Positions 15,997 through 24,592 of a stretch of DNA of 50,219 bases are shown here, one piece after another. The notes under the pieces are model-generated. The model was not told the origin of the DNA. It ran no database searches and saw only the letters and a program-made list of their open reading frames with translations. Position 1 is the stretch's first letter, and each line of letters begins with the position of its first letter. Location of the stretch: NCBI GenBank assembly GCA_027449025.1, contig DAIDMK010000018.1, positions 1 through 50,219 of the forward strand, given 5' to 3'. Made by a program: the position numbers and the translations under genes. Source of the stretch: Lutibacter sp. Its GTDB lineage: Bacteria > Bacteroidota > Bacteroidia > Flavobacteriales > Flavobacteriaceae.

Positions 15997-18912
15997 ATGT
16001 CATTAGCCAACATAAATCTGGAAGAACTGTCTAAAATTATTGAAGGTGAAGTGCATTTTGACGATTTGCACAAAAGCATTTACGCAACCGACGCTTCGGT
16101 TTATCGAAAAATTCCATTGGGTGTTGCATTCCCTAAAAACAATGAAGACCTTAAAAAAATTATTCATTTCGCTACAAAAAATAAAATAACCTTAATTCCA
16201 AGAACAGCAGGAACCTCATTGGCTGGACAATGTGTTGGAGAAGGTTTAATTATAGATGTTTCCAAACATTTTACTAAAATTTTAGGCTTCGATGAACATA
16301 AAAAAACGGTCACATTGCAACCTGGGATTATACGTGATGAACTCAATATCTTTTTAAAACCCTACAAATTATTTTTTGGTCCAAACACTTCAACAAGCAA
16401 CAGATGCATGATTGGCGGTATGGTTGGCAACAATTCATCTGGCACTACTTCTATCAAATATGGCGTTACCCGCGATAAAGTTCTCGAACTAAAAACCATT
16501 TTAAGCGATGGTTCCGAAGCCATCTTCAATGAGGTAAATATTGCGGAATTCAATCAAAAAAGAAAGGGAAATTCGTTAGAAAATAAAATTTATCAAACTA
16601 TTTTTAATGAACTTTCTATTGAAGAAAATCAACATGAAATTTTAAAGGAATTCCCCAAAAAGGAAATCCACCGAAGAAATAACGGCTATCCAGTAGATGC
16701 ATTGTTGAAATATAAAGAATTTGGCGGTTCAAATGATACTGTTAATCTAGCAACGCTACTTACAGGAAGTGAAGGAACTTTGGCTTTTACCACTGAAATT
16801 ACCATTCAGTTAGATGATTTACCGCCGACCAAAAATATTATGGTCGTCGCACATTTCAACAGCATTCAAGAAAGTTTGGAAGCGGTGGTTGTAGCCATGA
16901 AACACAATTTATATACTTGTGAATTAATGGATAAAACCGTTTTGGATTGTACCAAAAACAATCGGGAGCAGCTAAAAAACAGGTTTTTTGTTGAAGGTGA
17001 CCCAAAGGCACTGTTGATGTTGGAAATCTGTACAAATTCTGATGAAGAATCCAATAAACTGGCAGATAAACTCATTGAAGATTTAGTAAAAAATAACTTT
17101 GGTTATGCGTACCCAAAATTAATTGGCAGTGAAATAAATCGAGCTGTTGAACTTCGCAAAGCAGGATTGGGATTGCTGGGCAGTATTGTCGGCGACGATA
17201 AAGCAGTTGCCTGTATTGAGGATACTGCAGTACAAGTAAACGATTTGCCTAATTACATTGCTGAGTTTACTGAAATGATGGCGGAGTTCGGACAAGAAGC
17301 GGTTTATTATGCACACGCAGGTGCTGGGGAACTGCATTTGCGCCCAATGTTGAATTTAAAAAAGAAAGAAGATGTTGTTTTGTTTCGGGAAATAACCACA
17401 AAAACCGCGAAACTCGTCAAAAAATACGGCGGTTCTTTTAGCGGTGAACACGGTAATGGGATTGTCCGCGCAGAATTTATTCCGCAAATGATCGGCAAAA
17501 AAAATTATGAATTATTAAAACGCATTAAAAAAGCTTTTGATCCCAACAATATTTTCAACAAAGGAAAAATTGTGGATGCATTCTCCATGGATGAAAGTTT
17601 ACGGTATGAAATTGACAGAGAAGAACCTGAGATTGAAACTATTATGGATTTTTCCGATAGTTTAGGAATACTTAGGGCAGCAGAAAAATGCAATGGATCA
17701 GGCGATTGCAGAAAATTGCCTTCGGCTGGCGGATCTATGTGTCCGAGTTATCGTGCAACCAGAAATGAAAAAGACACCACAAGAGCCAGAGCCAATGCTT
17801 TACGCGAATTTTTAACGAACTCTAAAGAAGAAAATAAATTCAACCACAAAGAGTTGTATGATGTTTTCGATTTGTGTTTAAGTTGCAAAGCATGTGCCAG
17901 CGAGTGTCCCAGCAATGTAGATGTTGCCATCTTAAAAGCGGAATTTTTATACCAATATTACAAAGAAAATAAAATTCCCTTTAGAACAAAATTATTTGCC
18001 AATAACGTAAAATATAACAAACTGGGAAGCCTTGCTCCTACTTTTACAAATTTGATTTTAAACACCAAAATTACCAAAAAATTAATGGGTATTGCAACAG
18101 AAAGAAGCATTCCAAAATTGGCTAAAACCACCGTTTTTAAATGGTATCTGAAAAATAAAAAACGATTATTGAACCAACCGAATAAATTTGGAGAAATCTA
18201 TCTTTTTGTGGATGAATTTACCAATTATTATGATGCAAATATTGGCATAGACACCATTGAACTGCTTACAAAGCTGGGCTACAAAGTAAACATAACCAAA
18301 CACGAAGAAAGCGGGCGAGGTTTTATTTCAAAAGGTTTGTTGGAAGAAGCCAAAGAAAAAGCGAATTTTAATGTGAACTTTTTTAAAGAATTAATTTCTA
18401 AAGAAACGCCTTTGGTAGGTATTGAACCTTCTGCTATTTTAACTTTTAGAGATGAATATTTAAGATTGACCGATGACGAATTAGCCGCTAAAAATATTTC
18501 GGAAAACACCTTTACGATTGAAGAATTCATCAAACAAGAAATTGAAAAAAATAACATTACTGCCCAAAGTTTTACTGAAGATAATAAGATCCTGAAAATC
18601 CACGGTCATTGTCATCAAAAATCGTTGAGTAGCATGGAACCAACTTTTAAAATGCTTTCAATTCCAAAAAATTATACCGTCACCATCATAAATTCTGGAT
18701 GTTGCGGCATGGCTGGTTCTTTCGGCTACGAAAAAGAACATTACAACTTAAGTATGCAAGTTGGTGAAGACACCTTGTTTCCAAAAATTAGAAATACAGA
18801 AAACTCCACTATCATTTCGGCTTCAGGAACAAGTTGCCGTCATCAAATAAAGGATGGCACAGGAAGAATCTCAAAACACCCCATCACTATTTTAAGAGAA
18901 GCCCTTGTTTAA
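15997..18912 (+). CDS. FAD-linked and Fe-S-binding oxidoreductase, probable D-lactate dehydrogenase
   Basis: This 971-residue fusion has an FAD-binding (PCMH) domain at about 30-210 (LIPRTAGTSLAGQCVGEGLI and PGIIRDELNIFLKPYKLFFG). A FAD-oxidase C-terminal domain follows to about 530, ending in GSFSGEHGNGIVRAEFIPQM and AFDPNNIFNKGKI. A 4Fe-4S region has cysteines near 565-580 (CNGSGDCRKLPSAGG) and near 627-637 (CLSCKACASECPSNVDV). The C-terminal CCG-type domain has HGHCHQKSL, NSGCCGMAGSFGY and GTSCRHQI. This layout is that of membrane-associated D-lactate or glycolate dehydrogenases feeding quinones. Because MurQ upstream produces D-lactate, oxidation of D-lactate to pyruvate is the likely job. 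2-Hydroxyglutarate or glycolate cannot be excluded from sequence alone. Confidence 0.9.
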   Translation: MSLANINLEELSKIIEGEVHFDDLHKSIYATDASVYRKIPLGVAFPKNNEDLKKIIHFATKNKITLIPRTAGTSLAGQCVGEGLIIDVSKHFTKILGFDEHKKTVTLQPGIIRDELNIFLKPYKLFFGPNTSTSNRCMIGGMVGNNSSGTTSIKYGVTRDKVLELKTILSDGSEAIFNEVNIAEFNQKRKGNSLENKIYQTIFNELSIEENQHEILKEFPKKEIHRRNNGYPVDALLKYKEFGGSNDTVNLATLLTGSEGTLAFTTEITIQLDDLPPTKNIMVVAHFNSIQESLEAVVVAMKHNLYTCELMDKTVLDCTKNNREQLKNRFFVEGDPKALLMLEICTNSDEESNKLADKLIEDLVKNNFGYAYPKLIGSEINRAVELRKAGLGLLGSIVGDDKAVACIEDTAVQVNDLPNYIAEFTEMMAEFGQEAVYYAHAGAGELHLRPMLNLKKKEDVVLFREITTKTAKLVKKYGGSFSGEHGNGIVRAEFIPQMIGKKNYELLKRIKKAFDPNNIFNKGKIVDAFSMDESLRYEIDREEPEIETIMDFSDSLGILRAAEKCNGSGDCRKLPSAGGSMCPSYRATRNEKDTTRARANALREFLTNSKEENKFNHKELYDVFDLCLSCKACASECPSNVDVAILKAEFLYQYYKENKIPFRTKLFANNVKYNKLGSLAPTFTNLILNTKITKKLMGIATERSIPKLAKTTVFKWYLKNKKRLLNQPNKFGEIYLFVDEFTNYYDANIGIDTIELLTKLGYKVNITKHEESGRGFISKGLLEEAKEKANFNVNFFKELISKETPLVGIEPSAILTFRDEYLRLTDDELAAKNISENTFTIEEFIKQEIEKNNITAQSFTEDNKILKIHGHCHQKSLSSMEPTFKMLSIPKNYTVTIINSGCCGMAGSFGYEKEHYNLSMQVGEDTLFPKIRNTENSTIISASGTSCRHQIKDGTGRISKHPITILREALV

Positions 18913-18913
18913 A

Positions 18914-19004
18914 ATGAAACGAGCATCACAGATTTTGAAACAAAAAAAAGATTAATGGCGAATTTACCTGCCATAGGAGCAGCACTGTTTCCGCTAAAAA
19001 ATAA
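18914..19004 (+). pseudogene. Frameshifted copy of a small-ORF leader, upstream of the epimerase
   Basis: Starting two bases after the dehydrogenase stop codon, this 91-bp stretch matches the intact small ORF at 20043-20135. It begins MKRASQIL and then hits TAA at 18953. The matching downstream half (INGEF, then TVSAKK and TAA at 19002) is in another frame, because this copy is 2 bp shorter. Both copies are followed by the same ATTTAAACAGATGAAA sequence that holds the next gene's start. It is therefore a decayed paralogue of the second copy. Confidence 0.6.
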
Positions 19005-19015
19005 GATTTAAACAG

Positions 19016-20029
19016 ATGAAACTACTGATAAGAACCTATAAACTCCAATTAAAACATCCTTTTACAATTTCAAGAGGCACCAGAACTGTAATTCCATCAA
19101 TCATTATTGAACTTCAGGAAAATGAATTTTCTGGTTTTGGGGAAGCAACAGAAAACCCCTTTTATCATACAACCGTTGAACAATTTGAAAAGGAACTCCT
19201 TCAAAAACGAGAGATTATTGAAATTGCTTCAACAAAAACACCTGAAGAATATTGGGATTATTTGTTTTCGCATTTTAAAGACAACATGTTTTTATTATGT
19301 GCCTTAGATGAAGCTTATACAGATTTATATACACAAAAAAAGAGTCTTAAATTGTATGAATATTGGGATTTAGAATTGAAAAATCTTCCCTTATCAAATT
19401 ATACGATAGGAATTGATACCATAGAAAATATGGTGGCAAAAATGAAAGAAATGCCTTGGCCACTATACAAAATCAAGTTAGGCACAAAAAACGATCTTGA
19501 AATAGTGGCTGAATTAAGAAAACACACTGATGCCATTTTTAGAATTGATGCAAATTGCGGTTGGACAGTCAATGAAACCATCAAAAACTCCATAGAATTA
19601 CAAAAATTAGGCGTTGAATTTATAGAACAACCACTTGCGCCAACCAATTGGAAAGGTGCCAAAATAGTGTTTAACAATTCCTATTTGCCCATTATTGCCG
19701 ACGAAAGCTGCCTTGTGGAAAGCGATGTTGAAAAATGTTACAATCACTTTCACGGTATCAATATAAAATTGATGAAGTGCGGTGGATTAACACCTGCCAA
19801 AAGAATGCTTCACAAGGCTAAATCATTGGGATTAAAAACCATGGTTGGCTGCATGACCGAATCATCGGTTGGGATTTCAGCCATTGCACACTTAACTCCA
19901 ATGTTAGATTATGTTGATATGGACGGCGCTTTATTGTTAAAAAATGATGTGGCTTCGGGCGTAAAAATAGAAAACGGAAATATTATATTTTCTAAATTAA
20001 ATGGTATCGGCGCACAATTAAACAAATAA
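19016..20029 (+). CDS. L-Ala-D/L-Glu (dipeptide) epimerase
   Basis: This 337-residue enolase-superfamily enzyme converts the murein dipeptide L-Ala-D-Glu to L-Ala-L-Glu in the cytoplasm so that it can be used as amino acids. Catalytic and metal residues are in place: Lys152 and Lys154 in LYKIKLG; Asp178 in RIDANCGW; Glu204 in FIEQPL; Asp229 in IIADES; and Lys251 in INIKLMKCGG. An N-terminal capping domain (residues 1-115) contains HPFTISRGTRT and FGEATENPFY. The KxK pair with the MKCGG and MVGCMTESSVGISA segments points to dipeptide epimerases rather than muconate cycloisomerases. It completes the peptide branch of murein recycling; no LD-carboxypeptidase or dipeptidase gene is seen nearby. 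Confidence 0.93.
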   Translation: MKLLIRTYKLQLKHPFTISRGTRTVIPSIIIELQENEFSGFGEATENPFYHTTVEQFEKELLQKREIIEIASTKTPEEYWDYLFSHFKDNMFLLCALDEAYTDLYTQKKSLKLYEYWDLELKNLPLSNYTIGIDTIENMVAKMKEMPWPLYKIKLGTKNDLEIVAELRKHTDAIFRIDANCGWTVNETIKNSIELQKLGVEFIEQPLAPTNWKGAKIVFNNSYLPIIADESCLVESDVEKCYNHFHGINIKLMKCGGLTPAKRMLHKAKSLGLKTMVGCMTESSVGISAIAHLTPMLDYVDMDGALLLKNDVASGVKIENGNIIFSKLNGIGAQLNK

Positions 20030-20042
20030 AATCTCACTAAAA

Positions 20043-20135
20043 ATGAAACGAGCATCACAAATATTGACATACAAAGGAATAATTAATGGCGAATTTATAG
20101 GCGGGCAGGCAGCAACTGTTACCGCTAAAAAATAA
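20043..20135 (+). CDS. 30-residue small ORF in a duplicated leader, upstream of the nagZ fusion gene
   Basis: An open frame of 30 codons starts at ATG 20043, reads MKRASQILTYKGI then INGEFIGGQ and AATVTAKK, and stops 11 bp before the next gene's ATG. A diverged, frameshifted copy occupies the equivalent place before the previous gene (18914-19004). Two third-position changes in the shared MKRASQIL part (CAG/CAA, ATT/ATA) are synonymous. I recognise no family. It could be a translated leader, a small protein, or the remnant of a larger duplicated gene. Confidence 0.45.
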   Translation: MKRASQILTYKGIINGEFIGGQAATVTAKK

Positions 20136-20146
20136 AATTTAAACAG

Positions 20147-23065
20147 ATGAAAAAAATATTTATTGCAAGTATCTTCCTGTTCATTGCAACCAGTTACGGA
20201 CAACAAATAGATCCATTGCGTACTTCTGACGCAGATAAACAAGAAAAATGGGTTGACAGCATTATGAATAAGCTGACATTAAAACAAAAAATTGGTCAAT
20301 TATTTATGATTCAGGCTTATTCAAATAAAGATGAAAAACACACCCAAGAAATTAAAAAAGCAATCAAAAAAAATATGGTTGGCGGACTAATTTTTATGCA
20401 AGGAACCCCTGAAAAACAAGCGGAATTAACCAACGTGTATCAAGCAACTTCAAAAACCCCATTGTTAATTGGTTTTGATGGCGAGTGGGGATTGAATATG
20501 AGATTGCAAAATTCTTTTCGTTATCCTTGGAATATGACCTTGGGAGCTGTCCAAAACAACAATTTAATCGAACAATTTGGAGAACAATTAGGAAAACACT
20601 GCAAAAGAATAGGGATTAACGTAAATTTCGCCCCAGTTGTAGATATCAACACAAATCCCAAAAATCCAATTATAGGGAATCGTTCATTTGGAGAAAACAA
20701 ATACAATGTAACGGAAAAAGCTTCGGCTTTTATCAAAGGAATGCAACATGAGAACGTTTTAGCAAACGCAAAACATTTTCCTGGTCATGGAGACACCTCT
20801 ACAGATTCGCATAAAACACTTCCGTTTTTAGATTTCGATATTAAAAGACTAGATTCAATTGAGTTATATCCTTACAAAGAATTGTTCAAAACCAATTTGG
20901 CTAGTGTTATGATTGCGCATTTAAATGTACCGTCGCTAGAACCGAAAAAAGGAGTGCCAACCTCAATTTCCCATAAAGTGGTCACTGAACTTTTGAAAGA
21001 AAAAATGGGTTTTAATGGATTGGTTTTTACGGATGCTTTAAATATGAAAGGCGCTGCCAATTTCGCAAAACCTGGAGATATAGATTTAGCTGCTTTTGTA
21101 GCAGGAAACGATATGTTGTTGATTCCTGAAAATGTCAAAATCGCTATAAAAAAAATAAAAAAAGCCCTCAGAAAAAATATAATTAGCGAAGAGCAATTAA
21201 ATCAATCTGTCCAAAAAATCTTAAAAGCCAAATATTGGGCTGGCTTAAATCATTTTACCCCTATAAAAGAAAATGGCATACAAGAGGATATTATTACTGT
21301 AAAAGATCAATTATTGTATAGAACATTAATGAAAGAAGCTATTACAGTGGTCAAAAACAATAGAGAGACACTGCCTATAAAAGAACTTGCAAATAACAAA
21401 ATAGCTTATGTAAAATTTGGAGATTCAGACAATTTAAATTTCACAAACACTCTAAAAAAATATACACAAGTCGACATCGTTGAAGGTGAAAATTTAATCG
21501 ACTTGTTGCAAAAATTAAAATCGTACAATACGGTTATTATAGGCTATCATAAATCAGATGAAACACCTTGGAAAAGCTTTAAAATGTCTGCTGAAGAACT
21601 CATCTGGCTAGCAGAAATTGCTAAAAACCACAAATTAATCTTAGATGTTTTTGCGAGTCCATATGCATTATTGGACATTCCAAATTTCGATGCCATTGAA
21701 GCTGTCATGGTTTCCTATCAAAATAGCGAAATCTCTCAAGAAATCTCGGCACAAATTATTTTTGGAGCATTGGAATCAAAAGGAAAATTGCCTGTATCCA
21801 TCAAAAACATTTTTCCTGAAGGAACAGGCTTGCATACTCCAAATTTAATGAGGCTTTCTTACACAATTCCAGAAGAAGTTGGAATGAGCAGCAAATTGCT
21901 GAATAAAATTGATTCTGTCACTAAATTAGTTGTGGATTCTTTAATGGCGCCTGGCGGACAGGTTTTGGTCGCTCGTTATGGAAAAGTCATCTATCACAAA
22001 AGTTTTGGATTTCATACTTATGAAAAAAAGGATGAAGTTAAATTAACAGATTTATATGATTTGGCTTCAGTAACTAAAATTATTGGCGGTTTACCAATAA
22101 TTATGAAAAGTGAAGAAACTGGATTGTTAAATTTAGATGAAACACTAGGGGAACTTTTACCTTATTTAAAAGATTCAAATAAAGATACCATTACCATAAA
22201 AGAAGCCCTGTCTCACATTGGAAAAATTACGCCTTGGATTCCCTATTATTTGGAAACAATCGATAGTATTACCAAAAAACCGTTTCCCAATTTATACAGA
22301 ACTAAAAAAAGCGAAGGATTTTCAATAAAAGTAACTGAAAATTTATACCTGATTGATTCTTATACCGACACTATTTATAAAAGAATTGCCCAAGTGCCAC
22401 AGTTAAAAAAAGAAGGTTATAAATACAGTGGTCTGGTATTCTACTTATTTAAAAAATATATAAAAGATACTTACCATAATGAAATGGATTATTTAAATGA
22501 CAGTCTTTTTTATAAACCTTTGGGCGCAACAACACTCACTTATAACCCTTTAAAAAAATTCGACAAAAATGAAATTGTTCCATCTGAAATAGATGATTAT
22601 TACCGGCACCAAATGCTACAAGGCGATGTTCATGATATGGGTGCTGCGATGATGAATGGCGTTAGCGGTAATGCGGGGCTTTTTTCAAATTCAAATGATT
22701 TGGCTAAAATGATGCAAATGTATTTACAGGGAGGTTATTACGGAGGAAACAGATATTTTGAAACGAAAACAATTGACAAATTCAATCATAGATATTATGA
22801 AAACGATAGCATTAGAAGAGGTCTTGGCTTTGACAAACCCGACTTAAACCCTGAAATTATAGCAAGTAGTAAATATGCCTCCGCAAACAGTTTTGGGCAT
22901 AGTGGATTTACTGGAACCTACACTTGGGCTGACCCAGCAAGTGGAATTTTATATGTATTTCTGTCAAACAGGGTATTCCCAACAATGAGCAACAATAAGC
23001 TTGGGGAACAAAATATTAGAACAGAAATTCATAACTTAATTTATGAAGCAATTAACAAAAAATAA
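20147..23065 (+). CDS. Secreted GH3 beta-N-acetylglucosaminidase (NagZ-like) fused to a beta-lactamase-fold hydrolase
   Basis: This 972-residue protein has a signal peptide (ending near SYGQQ). An N-terminal GH3 domain (about 25-370) contains LTLKQKIGQLFMIQAYS, the NagZ loop KHFPGHGDTSTDSHKTLP (His and Asp near residue 210) and the nucleophile region GLVFTDALNMKG (Asp296). A middle GH3 C-like region spans about 375-570. The C-terminal serine-hydrolase domain has SVTK (Ser641, Lys644), KYSGL near 758 and GHSGFTG near 918, which correspond to the three penicillin-recognition motifs. In Bacillus subtilis the neighbours of NamZ are NagZ and the beta-lactamase-fold amidase AmiE. This fusion joins the equivalent activities in one chain, so it may free both GlcNAc and the stem peptide. 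The amidase activity is inferred. Confidence 0.92.
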   Translation: MKKIFIASIFLFIATSYGQQIDPLRTSDADKQEKWVDSIMNKLTLKQKIGQLFMIQAYSNKDEKHTQEIKKAIKKNMVGGLIFMQGTPEKQAELTNVYQATSKTPLLIGFDGEWGLNMRLQNSFRYPWNMTLGAVQNNNLIEQFGEQLGKHCKRIGINVNFAPVVDINTNPKNPIIGNRSFGENKYNVTEKASAFIKGMQHENVLANAKHFPGHGDTSTDSHKTLPFLDFDIKRLDSIELYPYKELFKTNLASVMIAHLNVPSLEPKKGVPTSISHKVVTELLKEKMGFNGLVFTDALNMKGAANFAKPGDIDLAAFVAGNDMLLIPENVKIAIKKIKKALRKNIISEEQLNQSVQKILKAKYWAGLNHFTPIKENGIQEDIITVKDQLLYRTLMKEAITVVKNNRETLPIKELANNKIAYVKFGDSDNLNFTNTLKKYTQVDIVEGENLIDLLQKLKSYNTVIIGYHKSDETPWKSFKMSAEELIWLAEIAKNHKLILDVFASPYALLDIPNFDAIEAVMVSYQNSEISQEISAQIIFGALESKGKLPVSIKNIFPEGTGLHTPNLMRLSYTIPEEVGMSSKLLNKIDSVTKLVVDSLMAPGGQVLVARYGKVIYHKSFGFHTYEKKDEVKLTDLYDLASVTKIIGGLPIIMKSEETGLLNLDETLGELLPYLKDSNKDTITIKEALSHIGKITPWIPYYLETIDSITKKPFPNLYRTKKSEGFSIKVTENLYLIDSYTDTIYKRIAQVPQLKKEGYKYSGLVFYLFKKYIKDTYHNEMDYLNDSLFYKPLGATTLTYNPLKKFDKNEIVPSEIDDYYRHQMLQGDVHDMGAAMMNGVSGNAGLFSNSNDLAKMMQMYLQGGYYGGNRYFETKTIDKFNHRYYENDSIRRGLGFDKPDLNPEIIASSKYASANSFGHSGFTGTYTWADPASGILYVFLSNRVFPTMSNNKLGEQNIRTEIHNLIYEAINKK

Positions 23066-23103
23066 TTGATCCGAAATATTTACAAAATTTTAACATATTA
23101 ATT

Positions 23104-23209
23104 TTTGGCAGATAGATTTATTTCGTATCTTTGCTTCGGTAAGTTTCATAGCTTACCATCTTTTTCATAGCAATTTTCCTCACTCTCCTTGAGTGAGGTT
23201 TCTTTTTTT
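23104..23209 (+). ncRNA. Candidate small RNA of about 70 nt with its own promoter and terminator
   Basis: A consensus-like promoter (TTTG 23104-23107, 18 bp, TATCTTTG 23126-23133) is followed within 75 bp by a strong intrinsic terminator. A transcript from about 23140 to 23208 would be only about 70 nt. Around its start is a GGTAAG/CTTACC hairpin (23138-23157), and the nonamer TTTCATAGC occurs twice (23144 and 23163). No reading frame of note is present. It could be a free small RNA or a transcribed leader of the gene at 23270 that usually terminates. Confidence 0.45.
23178..23208 (+). terminator. Intrinsic terminator
   Basis: CCTCACTC (23178-23185), a 5-nt loop and GAGTGAGG (23191-23198) make a perfect 8-bp stem that runs directly into TTTCTTTTTTT. 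It ends the candidate small RNA and also any read-through from the nagZ fusion gene. Confidence 0.85.
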
Positions 23210-23269
23210 ATACACTTTCCTATTTCAATTTTATCAGTATATTTGCCCGCTCAAATATAAATATATACT

Positions 23270-23515
23270 ATGTTTTTAGGAATTACTATTACGGAATGGG
23301 TCGGGTACGCGGCTTCCTTAGCGCTAATAATTTCGTTTATGATGAAAAATATAAATACCCTCAGAATTATCAATTCTTTGGGAGCCATACTTTTTGTAGT
23401 TTATGGAATACTGTTGCATACTTCTTATCCAATTATTATTACAAACGGATTTATTTTAATGGCAAATATTTATTATTTGACAATCAAAAGAAAAGTTGCT
23501 GTTATAGAAGAATAA
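23270..23515 (+). CDS. Small three-helix inner-membrane protein (SemiSWEET/YgjV-like)
   Basis: This 81-residue protein is almost entirely hydrophobic, with three predicted helices: TEWVGYAASLALIISFMM, INSLGAILFVVYGILL and PIIITNGFILMANIYYL. The pattern GYAAS, then FVVYGILL, then NG near the third helix resembles half-size SWEET transporters and the YgjV-type inner-membrane proteins. The usual PQ motif after helix 1 is not present (MKNIN instead), so sugar transport is doubtful. A TATATTTG element at 23238-23245 may be its own promoter. Proteins of this kind are often mislabelled as uroporphyrinogen decarboxylase; nothing here supports that label. Confidence 0.7.
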   Translation: MFLGITITEWVGYAASLALIISFMMKNINTLRIINSLGAILFVVYGILLHTSYPIIITNGFILMANIYYLTIKRKVAVIEE

Positions 23516-23534
23516 TTCCCTAAAATTATCGCTT

Positions 23535-24227
23535 TTAATGAGAAGTTTTGTGCTGCTGTACCACTTCAAATAACTCTCCACCCTCACATTTAATGGTTTT
23601 ATAGGGGAATTTTAATATAAGTGCATAATCATGAGTTCCCATCAGGATGGTTTTTCCACTGTCGTGAATGTCTTTCAAAACATTTAATACATCTACGGAA
23701 GTTGCGGGATCCAAATTCCCTGTTGGTTCATCGGCTAAAATAAGATCTGGATCATTTAACAAGGCTCTGGCAATGGCAATTCTTTGTTGTTCACCACCAG
23801 ACAATAAATAAGGCATTTTAAAACCTTTTGTTTCCATGCCTACTTTTACCAGGACTTCATTAATTTTCTCTTTCATTTTCAAAGCATCTTTCCATCCGGT
23901 CGCTTTTAACACAAACAACAAATTGTCGTGGACATTTCTGTCATTCAACAGCTTAAAATCCTGAAATACGATTCCCAATTTTCTTCGCAAAAAGGGAATT
24001 TCACCTTCTTTTAACGTTTTTAAATTAAATCCAACAATACTTCCCTCCCCCTTTTCCAAAGGCAAATCTCCATACAGTGTTTTCATCAAGCTGCTTTTTC
24101 CACTTCCTGTTTTTCCAATTAAATAAACAAATTCACCCAGGTTTATTTGCAAATTAACATCGGACAATACCAAGTTTTCTCTTTGGTATATTTGTGCATT
24201 TCGCAAGGAAAGAATAACTTCAGACAT
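23535..24227 (-). CDS. ftsE: Cell-division ATP-binding protein FtsE
   Basis: This ABC ATPase is read from ATG 24227 (230 residues). A TTG seven codons upstream is open but less likely, because MSEVILSLRNAQIY is the usual start of the family. Motifs: Walker A in GKTGSGKSS, Q-loop in IVFQDFKLL, signature LSGGEQQRIAIARALL, Walker B LILADEPTGNLD and H-loop in MGTHDYAL. FtsE pairs with the membrane protein FtsX to regulate murein hydrolases at the septum. ftsX is not adjacent here, as is common in this phylum. The gene is convergent with the small membrane protein and divergent from the TPR gene. Confidence 0.88.
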   Translation of the reverse strand: MSEVILSLRNAQIYQRENLVLSDVNLQINLGEFVYLIGKTGSGKSSLMKTLYGDLPLEKGEGSIVGFNLKTLKEGEIPFLRRKLGIVFQDFKLLNDRNVHDNLLFVLKATGWKDALKMKEKINEVLVKVGMETKGFKMPYLLSGGEQQRIAIARALLNDPDLILADEPTGNLDPATSVDVLNVLKDIHDSGKTILMGTHDYALILKFPYKTIKCEGGELFEVVQQHKTSH

Positions 24228-24592
24228 AGTACGCGCTGTTTTTGACAAAACTAGATATTTTAAAGTAAAGTATCAACATTAAAGCAATTAATAATCCCTC
24301 TGGTTTTTTCGAATATTTAGTGCATCATGCCCAAAATATTAAACAAGGAACGCTTCTTGGTATAACTTTGTTAAAAAAATTATTTTTTGCTAAGACAATT
24401 TAGAGAAAAAAATGCGTTATTACATGGTAGTTTAAAACCTTCAAATTTTATTAAAATGAAATAAATAAAACGGAAATATACTTCGAATAGAAATATAAAT
24501 ATGCGACCAGAGTTTTTGCGAACAAGCGAAGCTATTTCACCTGCCTATCGGCAGACAAGGTATGACTGATTAAAAACAAATAATGCTTACAT
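24228..24592. other. 365-bp intergenic region between ftsE and the TPR gene
   Basis: This AT-rich divergent spacer should hold both promoters; I cannot place either with confidence. Near the right end is a small dispersed-repeat hairpin, CTGCC-TATC-GGCAG (24541-24554), of a type often seen between flavobacterial genes. AATGCGTTATTAC near 24411 contains the ACGCAT hexamer but is not palindromic. No RNA gene or small ORF was recognised. Confidence 0.5.

Noticed and set aside
16164-18557. Several minus-strand frames inside the dehydrogenase gene
   Set aside because: All are shadows of a strongly supported 971-codon gene, with no motifs or ribosome binding sites of their own.
24228-24248. TTG start extending FtsE by seven residues
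   Set aside because: The extension is not part of the family, and an ATG gives the expected N-terminus.
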